This document shows, in pieces, positions 10,211 through 19,506 of a DNA stretch of 64,000 bases (position 1 is its first letter; each line of letters opens with the position of its first letter). This DNA is from Alphaproteobacteria bacterium. Its GTDB lineage: Bacteria > Pseudomonadota > Alphaproteobacteria > UBA828. The position numbers were made by a program, and so were the translations under genes. A model generated the notes under the pieces. It was not told the origin of the DNA. It saw only the letters and a list, made by a program, of their open reading frames with translations, and made no database searches. The stretch is taken from positions 89,008 through 153,007 of the forward strand of contig JAJEEP010000040.1 in the NCBI GenBank assembly GCA_022820945.1, in the 5' to 3' direction.

Positions 10211-10360
10211 GAGTGGCGGATGGGGGGACCGCCGGGGATAGATTGCGCACGTTTCCAAGCGTTACCAAACGTTCCGCTAAATCAAGCCTTGCGTTTCCAC
10301 CGATATCCACCTGTTTTCGCTCGCAGTGTGGGAGTCGATGGGGGAGAGATAGGCGTGGCC

Positions 10361-10391
10361 GGCAAGGGTTCGATTCCCTCGGAATCCGCCA
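10361..10391 (+). other. tRNA 3'-end-like fragment (T-arm + acceptor + CCA)
   Basis: aaGGGTTCGATTCCCtcGGAATCCgCCA has a T-loop TTCGATT flanked by a short stem and ends in CCA; no complete tRNA could be assembled upstream. Confidence 0.35.
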
Positions 10392-10424
10392 TCAAAGCCC
10401 TGAAGAGGGGCCGCCTCACCGCCG

Positions 10425-10859
10425 CCTTCGTCCGAAGCGTCAGATCGTGGCGGAGACCCATGAGCCTGGGGTCTCGGTGCCGATGGTGGTGCAGCGCTAC
10501 AACCTCAACGCCAATCGGATTTTCGGGTGGCGGCGGCTGTTTCGCGAGGCTGAGCGCGTCGGCGGGGTCGCCCGCTTCCTCGACGACGGCCGCATCTGCC
10601 TGACCAACAACGCCTCAGAGCGGGCGCTCAGGCCGCTGTGCCTCAAACGCAAATCATGGCTGTTCTGCGGCGGCGCGCGGGCGGCGCACGGGCGGCGGTG
10701 ATGTACACTCTGATCGGCACCGCCAAGCTCAACGGTGTCGACCCCCAGGCTTGGCTTGCCGACGTCCTCGATCGCATCGCCGAGATGCCGCAGACCCGCC
10801 TGCCCGAACTCCTCCCCTGGCACTGGAAAGCCGAACGGCAGCAGGCCCTCGCCGCGTAG
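10425..10859 (+). pseudogene. IS66-family remnant: orfA (TnpA) fragment joined to the TnpC 3' end, frameshifted
   Basis: KRQIVAETHEPGVSVPMVVQRYNLNANRIFGWRRLFREAE (IS66 orfA-like) runs directly into DDGRICLTNNASERALRPLCLKRKSWLFCGG and, in another frame, AAVMYTLIGTAKLNGVDPQAWLADVLDRIAEMPQTRLPELLPWHW (TnpC C-terminus). Confidence 0.82.
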
Positions 10860-10982
10860 CCGGCACTCTGCACTCGAGACTTACCGGGCGTCCGGCGCCG
10901 GCAAAATTATGCCCAATGGCACGCGGCCTTCACCGGATGCTCACACAAAACTAAGATTCATCAATAGATTATAAGAGTTGGG

Positions 10983-11057
10983 TGGTGACCCCTACGGGAA
11001 TTGAACCCGTGTCTCCACCTTGAAAGAGTGGTGTCCTAACCTCTAGACGAAGGGGTC
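10983..11057 (-). tRNA. tRNA-Glu (anticodon TTC), CCA encoded
   Basis: Reverse complement GACCCCTTCGTCTAGAGGTTAGGACACCACTCTTTCAAGGTGGAGACACGGGTTCAATTCCCGTAGGGGTCACCA folds as a full cloverleaf with TTC anticodon. Confidence 0.97.
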
Positions 11058-11100
11058 ACTGCCATGGGCCGCGCTATGTAGCGGGCGTGGCGCCTCGAAA

Positions 11101-12909
11101 TCAAGGGCTCGATGGCGGGGGCGCGGGGGCGCCGTCGTCGATGTGCAGCTCGACGGCGCGGGTGCCCCGGCGGCGGTCAAGGCGGAGCCGACCCGCGAGG
11201 TGAAACGGGTGCCCCGCGCCCGCGAGCAGCGCGTGGCCCAGCGCGTTGTCGGCGGCGCGGAAGGCGATGCCCTTGAGCCGCCTGCCCGAGCGGCCGGCAA
11301 GCTGGCAGCGCACGTGGCCGCGGCCCACGATGTCGGCGCGCAGCAGCTGGGCGCTGGCGATGGCGAAGCGGGGCTCGGGGTTGCCGGCGCCATAAGGGCC
11401 GGCCGACTCCAGCATTTCCAGCAGGTCCGCCGTCGCGCCCTCGACGCCAAGCGCGCCGTCGAGGCCGAGGGTTGGGACCCGCGCGGCCTCGTCTGCGTCC
11501 ACCTCCAGGCGGTTACGCAGGAAATCCCCCAGCGGCGACAGCTTCGCCTTCTCCACGGTGAAGCCTGCCGCCATCGGATGGCCGCCGCCGTTGACCAGCA
11601 GCCCCGCCTGGCGGGCGGCGGTGATCGCAGCGCCGATATCGACGCCCGGCACCGAGCGGCAGGAGGCCTTGCCGACGCCATCCGCTCCATCCTCCCAGGC
11701 GACGACGACCGCCGGCCGGTTGTAGCGCTCCTTCAGCCGGCTCGCGACGATGCCAATGACTCCGGCATGCCAGCGCTCGTCGTGGGCGAGGACCAGGGAC
11801 GCCGATGCGGGCGCACCGTCGCCGGCCATCTCGACCTGCTCGATGGCCTCCTCCAGCACCGCCTGCTCGATCTGCTGGCGCTCGCGGTTGAGGGAGTCGA
11901 GGTGGCTCGCGATCTCGCGTGCGCTGTCGTCATCCTCGGTGGTCAGCAGGCGCGCGCCCAGGCTCGCTTCGCCCACCCGGCCGCCGGCGTTGACGCGAGG
12001 CCCCAGGGTGAAGCCCAGATGGTAGACCCCCGGCGGCTCCTCCAGCCCGGAGACATCGCTCAGTGCCCGGAGCCCCGCGTTGCGGCGCTGCCGCATCATC
12101 GTGAGCCCCTGGCGCACGAAGGCGCGGTTGACGCCGGTGAGCGGCACCACGTCGCATACGGTGCCGAGCGCCACGAGGTCGAGCCACTGCAGGAGGTCCG
12201 GCTCCTCGCACTCGCGGTACCAGCCTGCCTCGCGCAAGTGCCGGTTGAGCCCCACGACAAGGAGGAAGGCCACGCCCACGGCGGCGAGCTGGCGGTGGGG
12301 GCTCGCGTCATCGAGCCGGTTGGGGTCGATCACCGCGCAGGCCTGGGGGAGCCGCGCCTCAGCCACGTGGTGGTCGACCACGATCACGTCGAGCCCGGCG
12401 TTGGCGGCGTCTTCGAGCGCGTCGAAGGCGCTGATTCCGCAATCGACGGTGATGACCACGCGCACGTCCTGCGCCGCGAGCATGCGCATGGCGGTGGCGT
12501 TCGGTCCGTAGCCCTCGCGCAGGCGGTCCGGGATGTAGATGGTCGGCGGGCCGGCAACGGCCTCGAAGAAGCGGCTGAGCAGTGCGGCCGAGGTCGCGCC
12601 GTCCACGTCGTAGTCGCCGAAGATCGCGATCTTCTCGCCTGCCTCCAGCGCGCGGGCGAGCCGCGCGATGGCCGCCTCCATGTCCAGCAGGTGCAGAGGG
12701 TCGGGCAGGAGGCGGCGGAGCGTGGGATCGAGGTAGTCCGGCGCCTCCTCCGCCGCAATGCCGCGGGCTGCGAGCACGCGGCCGACCAGTTCCGGCACCT
12801 CGACGGCCTGTGCGAGGGAGAGGCCGGCAAACGAATCGTCGAGCCGCGCGCGCCAGCGCTTGCCGAGCAGCGAACGCTCGACCCCGAGCATCGCCGCCCC
12901 GTCGCTCAT
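11101..12909 (-). CDS. recJ: Single-stranded-DNA-specific exonuclease RecJ
   Basis: IAIFGDYDVDGATSAALL, VDHHVAE, GPRVNAGGRVGEA and VNGGGHPMAAGFTV motifs. Confidence 0.96.
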   Translation of the reverse strand: MSDGAAMLGVERSLLGKRWRARLDDSFAGLSLAQAVEVPELVGRVLAARGIAAEEAPDYLDPTLRRLLPDPLHLLDMEAAIARLARALEAGEKIAIFGDYDVDGATSAALLSRFFEAVAGPPTIYIPDRLREGYGPNATAMRMLAAQDVRVVITVDCGISAFDALEDAANAGLDVIVVDHHVAEARLPQACAVIDPNRLDDASPHRQLAAVGVAFLLVVGLNRHLREAGWYRECEEPDLLQWLDLVALGTVCDVVPLTGVNRAFVRQGLTMMRQRRNAGLRALSDVSGLEEPPGVYHLGFTLGPRVNAGGRVGEASLGARLLTTEDDDSAREIASHLDSLNRERQQIEQAVLEEAIEQVEMAGDGAPASASLVLAHDERWHAGVIGIVASRLKERYNRPAVVVAWEDGADGVGKASCRSVPGVDIGAAITAARQAGLLVNGGGHPMAAGFTVEKAKLSPLGDFLRNRLEVDADEAARVPTLGLDGALGVEGATADLLEMLESAGPYGAGNPEPRFAIASAQLLRADIVGRGHVRCQLAGRSGRRLKGIAFRAADNALGHALLAGAGHPFHLAGRLRLDRRRGTRAVELHIDDGAPAPPPSSP

Positions 12910-12930
12910 CGAATCAGGTGCCGGAGCGAT

Positions 12931-13929
12931 TCACGCGCCGATGCGCTCGGGCGCGCGGGAAAAGTCGTGCTCGGCCTCGATCATGCGCACGGTGCCGGTG
13001 CGCGAGCGCATGACCACCGAGCTGGTGCGCGCGCCGTTGGGGAGCCGCGAGACGCCCCCCAGCATGGCGCCGTCGGTGACCCCGGTCGCGCAGAACATCA
13101 CCTCGCCGCCGGCAAGCTCGTGCAGGGTGTACTTGCGGCTCAAGTCGGCAACGCCCATCGCCCGCGCGCGCCTCTTCTCGTCGTCGTTGCGGAAGACCAG
13201 CCGGCCCAACATCTGGCCGCCAATGCAGCGCAGCGCCGCGGCGGCGAGCACGCCCTCCGGCGCGCCGCCGATCCCCATGTAGATGTCGACGGTGCGGTTG
13301 AGCCGCGTGGTCGCGATCACGCCTGCGACGTCGCCGTCCCGGATCAGCTGGATGCGCGCGCTGGTCTCGCGCACCTTGGCGATCAGCTCCTCGTGCCGGG
13401 GGCGGTCCAGGATCAGCACGGTCAGCTCGTTGACGTCGCAAGCCTTTGCCCTGGCGAGCTTCGCCAGAGTCGTGGCCGGCGGATCGTCGAGGTCGACCAG
13501 CTCGTCCGGCAGCCCGTCGCCGACGGCGATCTTGTCCATGTAGGTGTCGGGCGCGGCAAGGAAGCCGCCTTTCTCCGCCATCGCGAGCACGGCGAGCGCA
13601 TTGGGGCCGCCGGTGGCGCAGATGGTGGTGCCTTCGAGCGGGTCGAGCGCGACATCGAGGCTGGGCCCCTTGCCGGTGCCCACAGTCTCGCCGATGAAGA
13701 GCATCGGCGCCTCGTCCCGTTCGCCCTCGCCGATCACCACGGTGCCGTCGATGTCCAGGGCGTTGAGGCCGCGCCGCATGGCATCGACGGCGGCTTGATC
13801 CGCGGCCTTCTCGTCGCCGCGGCCGATCAGCCGGGCCGCCGCGCGGGCCGCGGCTTCGGTCACGCGCACTGCGTCCAGCGCCAGGTTACGGTCGAGGGAG
13901 GCCATCTCGTCGGCGATCTCGCTCCCCAC
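12931..13929 (-). CDS. glpX: Class II fructose-1,6-bisphosphatase
   Basis: VVIGEGERDEAPMLFIGETVGTG, DPLEGTTICA and GIGGAPEGVLAAAALRCIGG. Confidence 0.95.
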   Translation of the reverse strand: MGSEIADEMASLDRNLALDAVRVTEAAARAAARLIGRGDEKAADQAAVDAMRRGLNALDIDGTVVIGEGERDEAPMLFIGETVGTGKGPSLDVALDPLEGTTICATGGPNALAVLAMAEKGGFLAAPDTYMDKIAVGDGLPDELVDLDDPPATTLAKLARAKACDVNELTVLILDRPRHEELIAKVRETSARIQLIRDGDVAGVIATTRLNRTVDIYMGIGGAPEGVLAAAALRCIGGQMLGRLVFRNDDEKRRARAMGVADLSRKYTLHELAGGEVMFCATGVTDGAMLGGVSRLPNGARTSSVVMRSRTGTVRMIEAEHDFSRAPERIGA

Positions 13930-13938
13930 CGATGCCTC

Positions 13939-15246
13939 CTAGAACGCTTCGATCCGGATCATGCGCGGCGGCTCCAGCACCGTGTCGAGGCGGTCGATTG
14001 CGGCGAGCGCGCTCACCACCGCCGACTCCTGTGCCTCGTGGGTGGTGAGCACCACGGGGACCAGCTCGCCGGGGTTCCGCCCGCGCTGCAGCATGGCCTC
14101 CACGGAGACCTGCTCGTCGCGCAGGCAGGCGGCGATGCCGGCAATCACGCCCGGCTTGTCCACCACCATCAGGCGAATGTAATAGGCGCCGACGTGGTGG
14201 TCCATGGGCTTCGCCGCCGGCCGGGACGTGCCCGCCGCCCCCGCGGGAAAGGCCGGCATGATCTGCCCGCGCGCAATGTCCACGAGGTCGGCGACCACGG
14301 CCGATGCTGTCGGTCCGGCGCCGGCACCGGGGCCTTCGAAGAGCGCGCTGCCGATCCGGTCGCCTTCCGCCACCACGGCGTTGAAGACGCCATCGACGCG
14401 GGCGATGGGCGCAGTCTCGCGGATCATGCAGGGGTGAACGCGCTGCGTGACCGCCGCCTCGCCGTCGCGGGTGATTCCCAGGAGCTTGACCCGGTAGCCG
14501 AGCTCGATGGCGAAGCCGATGTCGAGTGCGCTGACGTGGCGGATGCCCTCGACATGCACGGCGGCAAAATCCACCGGGCAGCCGAACACGACGCTGGTGA
14601 GAATCGCGAGCTTGTGGGCGGCGTCGATGCCGTCGATGTCGGTGGAGGGATCGGCCTCCGCATAGCCAAGCTCCTGCGCCTCTTGCAGCACGGAGTCGAA
14701 ATCGCGCGCCTGGCCAGCCTGTACCGACTCGTGCATCGCCGTCATGATGTAGTTGCAGGTGCCGTTCAGGATGCCGTAGACGCCGCCGATCCGATTGCCT
14801 GCGAGGCCCTCGCGCAGCGCCTTGACGATGGGGATGCCGCCCGCGACCGCGGCCTCGTAGCCGAGGTGGCGGTCCGCCTGCCGGGCGGCGTCCGCGAGCG
14901 CTGCGCCGTGGTGGGCGAGCAGTGCCTTGTTGGCCGTTACCAGATGCTTGCCGTTGGCGAAGGCGGTCTCGGAGAGCGCCCGCGCGATCCCTTCTGAGCC
15001 GCCGATCAGCTCGACCACGACGTCGACGGCAGGGTGGGCGGCAAGCGCCCGGGCGTCGTCGCACCAGTCGAGACCGTCAAGCGAGACCCCGCGATCCTTG
15101 CCCCTGTCGCGCGACGAGACAGCAACAGCCTCGATCGGCCGGCCCGTGCGTTGCTCCAGCAGCGTGGCGTTGTCCCGCAGCAGCGCAAGCACGCCGCAGC
15201 CGACCGTGCCCAGTCCGGCAATGCCGATTCGTAGCGGCTCAGGCAT
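13939..15246 (-). CDS. hom: Homoserine dehydrogenase with C-terminal ACT domain
   Basis: RIGIAGLGTVGCGVLALL, LVTANKALLAHHG and GILNGTCNYIMTAM; start chosen at MPEPLRIG. Confidence 0.95.
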   Translation of the reverse strand: MPEPLRIGIAGLGTVGCGVLALLRDNATLLEQRTGRPIEAVAVSSRDRGKDRGVSLDGLDWCDDARALAAHPAVDVVVELIGGSEGIARALSETAFANGKHLVTANKALLAHHGAALADAARQADRHLGYEAAVAGGIPIVKALREGLAGNRIGGVYGILNGTCNYIMTAMHESVQAGQARDFDSVLQEAQELGYAEADPSTDIDGIDAAHKLAILTSVVFGCPVDFAAVHVEGIRHVSALDIGFAIELGYRVKLLGITRDGEAAVTQRVHPCMIRETAPIARVDGVFNAVVAEGDRIGSALFEGPGAGAGPTASAVVADLVDIARGQIMPAFPAGAAGTSRPAAKPMDHHVGAYYIRLMVVDKPGVIAGIAACLRDEQVSVEAMLQRGRNPGELVPVVLTTHEAQESAVVSALAAIDRLDTVLEPPRMIRIEAF

Positions 15247-15443
15247 AGGGGTGTGCTTCTTTCGGGTCGGTTCGTGGCGTGGGGTGAGTCCGGCCGACCG
15301 ATCTCCGGCCGCCCGACTCACCATAGCAGCGATGGGTCACGACAGGGGAGGGGTCTCGACGGGCCGATCGTGAGGCGGGGTACACGGCACGCCGGCTGCT
15401 GCCGGTGCGCCGTTTGCGCGGGAGAGCAAAACGCCCGGCACGA

Positions 15444-15884
15444 TTATCCGCCGTTCGCCGCTGTGGGCTCCGCGGTCTCTCCCGCCGGCCTGTACACAGC
15501 CCGAACCTGCGTCATCGACTCGTCCGATCCCACCCGGGCACGAAGCTCCTCCGCCGTGTGCTGCGCCTTCTCGCGGTCCGCCACCAGGCCGGCCGTCAGC
15601 TGGACGCGCTCTTCTGCGCTCGAAACCGCGGGGGCCTCGCTCGGCACCTCGCTGAGGGAGCGGTATGAGTCGTCGCCGGGCACTGCGTCGCTGCCGAAGA
15701 TTTCGTCGTCGTCCTCGACATAGCTGAACAGGTCGCCGATGTAGTCGGTCGTGTCCTCGATCGCCGTGCATCCTGTGACAAGGAGGCCGAGAGCGATCGG
15801 CGCGATCGCGAAGAGCGCCAGCGGCCGCATCCGGCGCTGCCTCTGATCCTGCGCAGTCGTCGCGGTGTTCTGGTCGTCTTCCAT
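15444..15884 (-). CDS. Small predicted lipoprotein with VPSEAP...LTAGLVADREKA motif
   Basis: Start MEDDQNTA, hydrophobic signal, lipobox LLVTGC; LSEVPSEAPAVSSAEERVQLTAGLVADREKAQH. Confidence 0.7.
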   Translation of the reverse strand: MEDDQNTATTAQDQRQRRMRPLALFAIAPIALGLLVTGCTAIEDTTDYIGDLFSYVEDDDEIFGSDAVPGDDSYRSLSEVPSEAPAVSSAEERVQLTAGLVADREKAQHTAEELRARVGSDESMTQVRAVYRPAGETAEPTAANGG

Positions 15885-16035
15885 GGGGATTCTCCTGGGT
15901 GACTGGCGAGCCTCGCAACCGCCAGGATTGAGAACGATCCGACTCGTTAGTAGCATATACGCGAATCCGTTCAATCGCATCAGCGGGTATCGGCCGAAGG
16001 CCGCGCCCGCCGAACCCACACGGACCCGGCTTGCA

Positions 16036-17829
16036 ATGCCCGATGACTCGTCTGCCGCTCGGGCGGCGGAAAACGATACGGCTGACCACGTCGCCGCCAT
16101 TGCGGCGCAGAGTCAGCGCATGGTTGCGCGTTTCCTGAGCGGGCAGGGCGCGTCCGGCGCCGGGGCGGGTGCAGACCCACTCAACCTGAGCGCCGCCCTG
16201 GGAGCGATGGCGCGCAGCTTGGCCGACGACCCCTCGCCGCTGATCGACGCCCAGAAGGCGTGGTGGGACGGCTACTTCAAGCTCTGGCAACAGGGTGCGC
16301 AGCGCCTGCAGGGCGAAGAGCCCGCCGAGCCGGTTGCCACGCCCGAGCCCGATGACCGGCGCTTTCGCGATCCGGCCTGGAGCGAGAGCTGGGTCTTCGA
16401 TCACCTGAAGCAGTCGTACCTGCTGACCGCCGCCTGTATGCAGTCGGCGGTGGGGAGCCTGCGCGGCCTCGACGAGAAGGACGCCGCGAAGCTCGCCTTC
16501 TACACGCGTCAATTCGTCGATGCGCTGGCGCCGACCAATTTCCTCGCCACCAACCCGGCGGCGCTCAGGGAGACTGCCGAGACCAGGGGCGAAAATCTGC
16601 TGCGGGGCCTGCGCAACGTGCTCGACGATCTGGAGCGCAACGAGGGCCGGTTTGCGCCCCGCATGTCGGGCGAGGGCCACTTCACCCTGGGTGAGACCAT
16701 CGCGACGACACCCGGAAAGGTCGTGTTTCAAAACGACCTGATGCAGCTGATCCAGTATGTGCCCAGCACGGAAACGGTGTTTCGCCGGCCGCTCCTCGTC
16801 GTGCCGCCCTGGATCAACAAGTACTACGTGCTCGATCTCAGACCGAAGAACTCGTTCGTTAGGTGGGCCGTGTCAAAGGGTTACACGGTCTTCATGATCT
16901 CCTGGGTCAACCCGGACGAGCGGCTCGCGGACAAGACCTTCGAGGACTACATGGTGGAGGGCCCGCTGGCAGCGCTCGATGCGGTCGAGCGGGGGACGGG
17001 CGAGCGCGATATCGCGGCCATCGGCTACTGCCTGGGCGGCACGCTGACGGCGGCGACGCTGGCGTACCTCGCGGCGCGGGACGACAAGCGGATCAGGAGC
17101 GCGACCTTCTTCGCCTCACTCGTCGATTTCGCAGAGCCCGGCGAGCTCGGAGTCTTCATTGATGATGCCCAGCTCGAATCGCTCGAGTCCATGATGGCGG
17201 AGAAGGGCTATCTCGAAGGCCGTCACATGGCGACGACCTTCAACATGCTGCGCGCCAACGACCTGATCTGGTCCTTCGTGGTCAACAACTACCTGCTCGG
17301 CCGCGAGCCGCTGCCCTTCGACCTGCTGTTCTGGAATTCGGATTCCACCCGGATGCCGGCGGCGATGCACGCTTTCTACCTGCGCAAGATGTATCAGGAG
17401 AACCTGCTGGCCCAGCCGGACGGCCTGAGCCTCGCCGGCGTGCCCATAGACCTTCGCCGTATCGACGTCCCGACCTATATCGTGGCGACGCGGGAAGATC
17501 ACATCGCGCCCTGGCAATCATGCTTCGCCGCCTGCGGTCTCTACCGGGGGCAGCGCCGCTTCGTCCTGGGCGCCTCCGGCCATATCGCCGGCATCATCAA
17601 TCCGCCGGCGGCCGGCAAGTACGGCTACTGGACCGGGCCGGTCGGGGAGTCGCCGGACGCCGAGAGCTGGCTCGCCGCTGCCGAGCGCCACGAGGGCTCC
17701 TGGTGGGACGACTGGCACGCCTGGCAGCGCCGCCGCGCGGGCGGCAAAAAAATGCCGGCGCGGGTCTCCGGCGAGGGCGCGCTCAGCCCGATCGAGGACG
17801 CGCCGGGCGCCTACGTTTCAGCGGCGTAG
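16036..17829 (+). CDS. phaC: Class I poly(R)-hydroxyalkanoate synthase
   Basis: VPPWINKYYVLDL, lipase box-like GYCLGGT, FLFWNSDSTRMP and YIVATREDHIAPW motifs. Confidence 0.95.
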   Translation: MPDDSSAARAAENDTADHVAAIAAQSQRMVARFLSGQGASGAGAGADPLNLSAALGAMARSLADDPSPLIDAQKAWWDGYFKLWQQGAQRLQGEEPAEPVATPEPDDRRFRDPAWSESWVFDHLKQSYLLTAACMQSAVGSLRGLDEKDAAKLAFYTRQFVDALAPTNFLATNPAALRETAETRGENLLRGLRNVLDDLERNEGRFAPRMSGEGHFTLGETIATTPGKVVFQNDLMQLIQYVPSTETVFRRPLLVVPPWINKYYVLDLRPKNSFVRWAVSKGYTVFMISWVNPDERLADKTFEDYMVEGPLAALDAVERGTGERDIAAIGYCLGGTLTAATLAYLAARDDKRIRSATFFASLVDFAEPGELGVFIDDAQLESLESMMAEKGYLEGRHMATTFNMLRANDLIWSFVVNNYLLGREPLPFDLLFWNSDSTRMPAAMHAFYLRKMYQENLLAQPDGLSLAGVPIDLRRIDVPTYIVATREDHIAPWQSCFAACGLYRGQRRFVLGASGHIAGIINPPAAGKYGYWTGPVGESPDAESWLAAAERHEGSWWDDWHAWQRRRAGGKKMPARVSGEGALSPIEDAPGAYVSAA

Positions 17830-18376
17830 CTGCACCTGCCCGCTGCGGCGGGCCCGAGGTTGCCCGGTACTCGCCGGCACGGTTCGCGTAGCGCCGGGCG
17901 ATGATGGTGATGGTTTCGCGCTCGGCGTTGCTTACCATGCGTACCGCCTTCGCGGGCCGGCCCATCCACATCTCGCCGCTCTTGACCCGCTTGCCCGGTG
18001 TTACCAGCGCGCCGGCGGCGACCCAGGCGCTGCTCTCCACCACGGCGAAGTCCATCACCGTGGCGCCCATCCCGATCATGCAGGCGTCTTCAAGAATGCA
18101 GGCGTGCAGCAGGCACATGTGGCCCACCACCACGTCGTCGCCGATGAGGGTGGGGCCGTCGGCCGTGGCGGTGTGGACGATGGTGCCGTCCTGGATGTTG
18201 CTGCGTGCACCGACGCGAATGTAGTTCACGTCGCCGCGCAGGGCGCAGTTGAACCAGACGCTCGACCGCTCCCCGAGCACGACGTCGCCGATCACGTTGC
18301 TTCCCGCCGCGACGAAGGCGTTCGGCGCCACCTGCGGCCAGCGGTGGCGGTAGGGGTGCAGCAGGCCGGCGGACAT
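17783..18376 (-). CDS. Gamma-carbonic anhydrase family protein
   Basis: Left-handed beta-helix repeat pattern: NVIGDVVLGERSSVWFNCALRGDVNYIRVGARSNIQDGTIVHT...VGHMCLLHACILEDACMIGMGATVMD. Confidence 0.93.
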   Translation of the reverse strand: MSAGLLHPYRHRWPQVAPNAFVAAGSNVIGDVVLGERSSVWFNCALRGDVNYIRVGARSNIQDGTIVHTATADGPTLIGDDVVVGHMCLLHACILEDACMIGMGATVMDFAVVESSAWVAAGALVTPGKRVKSGEMWMGRPAKAVRMVSNAERETITIIARRYANRAGEYRATSGPPQRAGAATPLKRRRPARPRSG

Positions 18377-18390
18377 GGGCTCCCGTCTCG

Positions 18391-19449
18391 CTACGGAAAG
18401 AGCGGCGCCTGCTCGAGCCCGGTCGTCTCCGGCAGGGCGTGCATCAGGTTCATGTTCTGGATCGCCTGGCCGGAAGCGCCCTTGACCAGATTGTCGATGG
18501 CCGAGATCAGGATGGCGCGCCCCTCGATCCGGTCGTCGAAGACCCCGATGAGGCAGTGGTTGGAGCCCCGCACGTGGCGGGTCGCCGGCGCCGCGCCGGC
18601 AGGCAGCACGCGCACGAACGGCTCGTCTGCATAGCGCCGGGCGAGGGCATCGCGCAGGGCGTCGGCGCCCGCGCGACTGCGCACGTAGATCGTTGCCAGA
18701 ATGCCTCGGTTCATCGGCATGAGATGGGGCGTGAAGTTGACGCGTACGGGCGCGCCTGCCGCCGCGGACAATCCCTGCTCGATCTCGGGCGCGTGGCGGT
18801 GGGCGGCGACGCCGTAGGCGTGCACGCCCTCGCCGACCTCGGCGAAGAGGCTTCCCTGCTTGGCCTCGCGGCCCGCGCCTGAGACTCCCGACTTGGCGTC
18901 GATGATGATGTCGTCGGTCTCGATCAGCCCGTCTTCGAGCAGCGGCGCGAGCGGCAATTGCGCAGAGGTCGGGTAGCAGCCGGGGTTCGCAACGAGGCGG
19001 GCGGTGCCGACCTCGTCGCGCGCGAGTTCGGTCAGTCCGTAGACAGCCTCGGCTTGAAGCGCCACAGCGCCATGCGCCTGCCCGTACCATTCGGCGTAGA
19101 CCTCGGGGTCCGCCAAGCGAAAGTCCGCCGAAAGATCCACCACCTTCAGGTGCTCGGGCAGAGAGGCAACGACCTCCTGCGTGGTGCCGTGGGGGAGGCA
19201 GCAGAACACCGCATCGAGCCTATCCCACGCCGCGTCCTCGATCTTCACGAGGTCGGGGAAGCCCGCGCCGTCGAGATGGGGAAAGACCGCGCCCAAACTC
19301 TGGCCCGCCCGGCGCTCGGCGGTCAGCAGACCGACGGAGAAGCCGTCGTGATGCGCCAGCAGACGCAGCAACTCGCCGCCGGTATAGCCGCTCGCGCCGA
19401 GCACGCCGACGCGCGCCGTGTTGCCCGTGCCGGATGGGGAGGGGCTCAT
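18391..19449 (-). CDS. argC: N-acetyl-gamma-glutamyl-phosphate reductase
   Basis: VGVLGASGYTGGELLRLLAHH, FCCLPHGTTQEVV, LVANPGCYPTSAQL and KSGVSGAGR. Confidence 0.96.
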   Translation of the reverse strand: MSPSPSGTGNTARVGVLGASGYTGGELLRLLAHHDGFSVGLLTAERRAGQSLGAVFPHLDGAGFPDLVKIEDAAWDRLDAVFCCLPHGTTQEVVASLPEHLKVVDLSADFRLADPEVYAEWYGQAHGAVALQAEAVYGLTELARDEVGTARLVANPGCYPTSAQLPLAPLLEDGLIETDDIIIDAKSGVSGAGREAKQGSLFAEVGEGVHAYGVAAHRHAPEIEQGLSAAAGAPVRVNFTPHLMPMNRGILATIYVRSRAGADALRDALARRYADEPFVRVLPAGAAPATRHVRGSNHCLIGVFDDRIEGRAILISAIDNLVKGASGQAIQNMNLMHALPETTGLEQAPLFP

Positions 19450-19506
19450 GGGAAGCCTATGTCGATCGCGAAAGCCGGAGGTAAATGCGCGCCGGCGACG
19501 CCTGAC

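Noticed and set aside
11143-14997. 1284-aa + strand ORF antisense to recJ, glpX and hom
   Set aside because: It lies opposite three well-supported core genes; its sequence is Arg/His/Gly/Ala/Val-rich with no recognisable domain, typical of stop-free antisense frames in high-GC DNA.
17783-19090. 435-aa minus ORF reading through argC into the gamma-carbonic anhydrase
   Set aside because: The argC frame 18391-19449 is clear; the gamma-CA starts at 18376, so the upstream part is out-of-frame.
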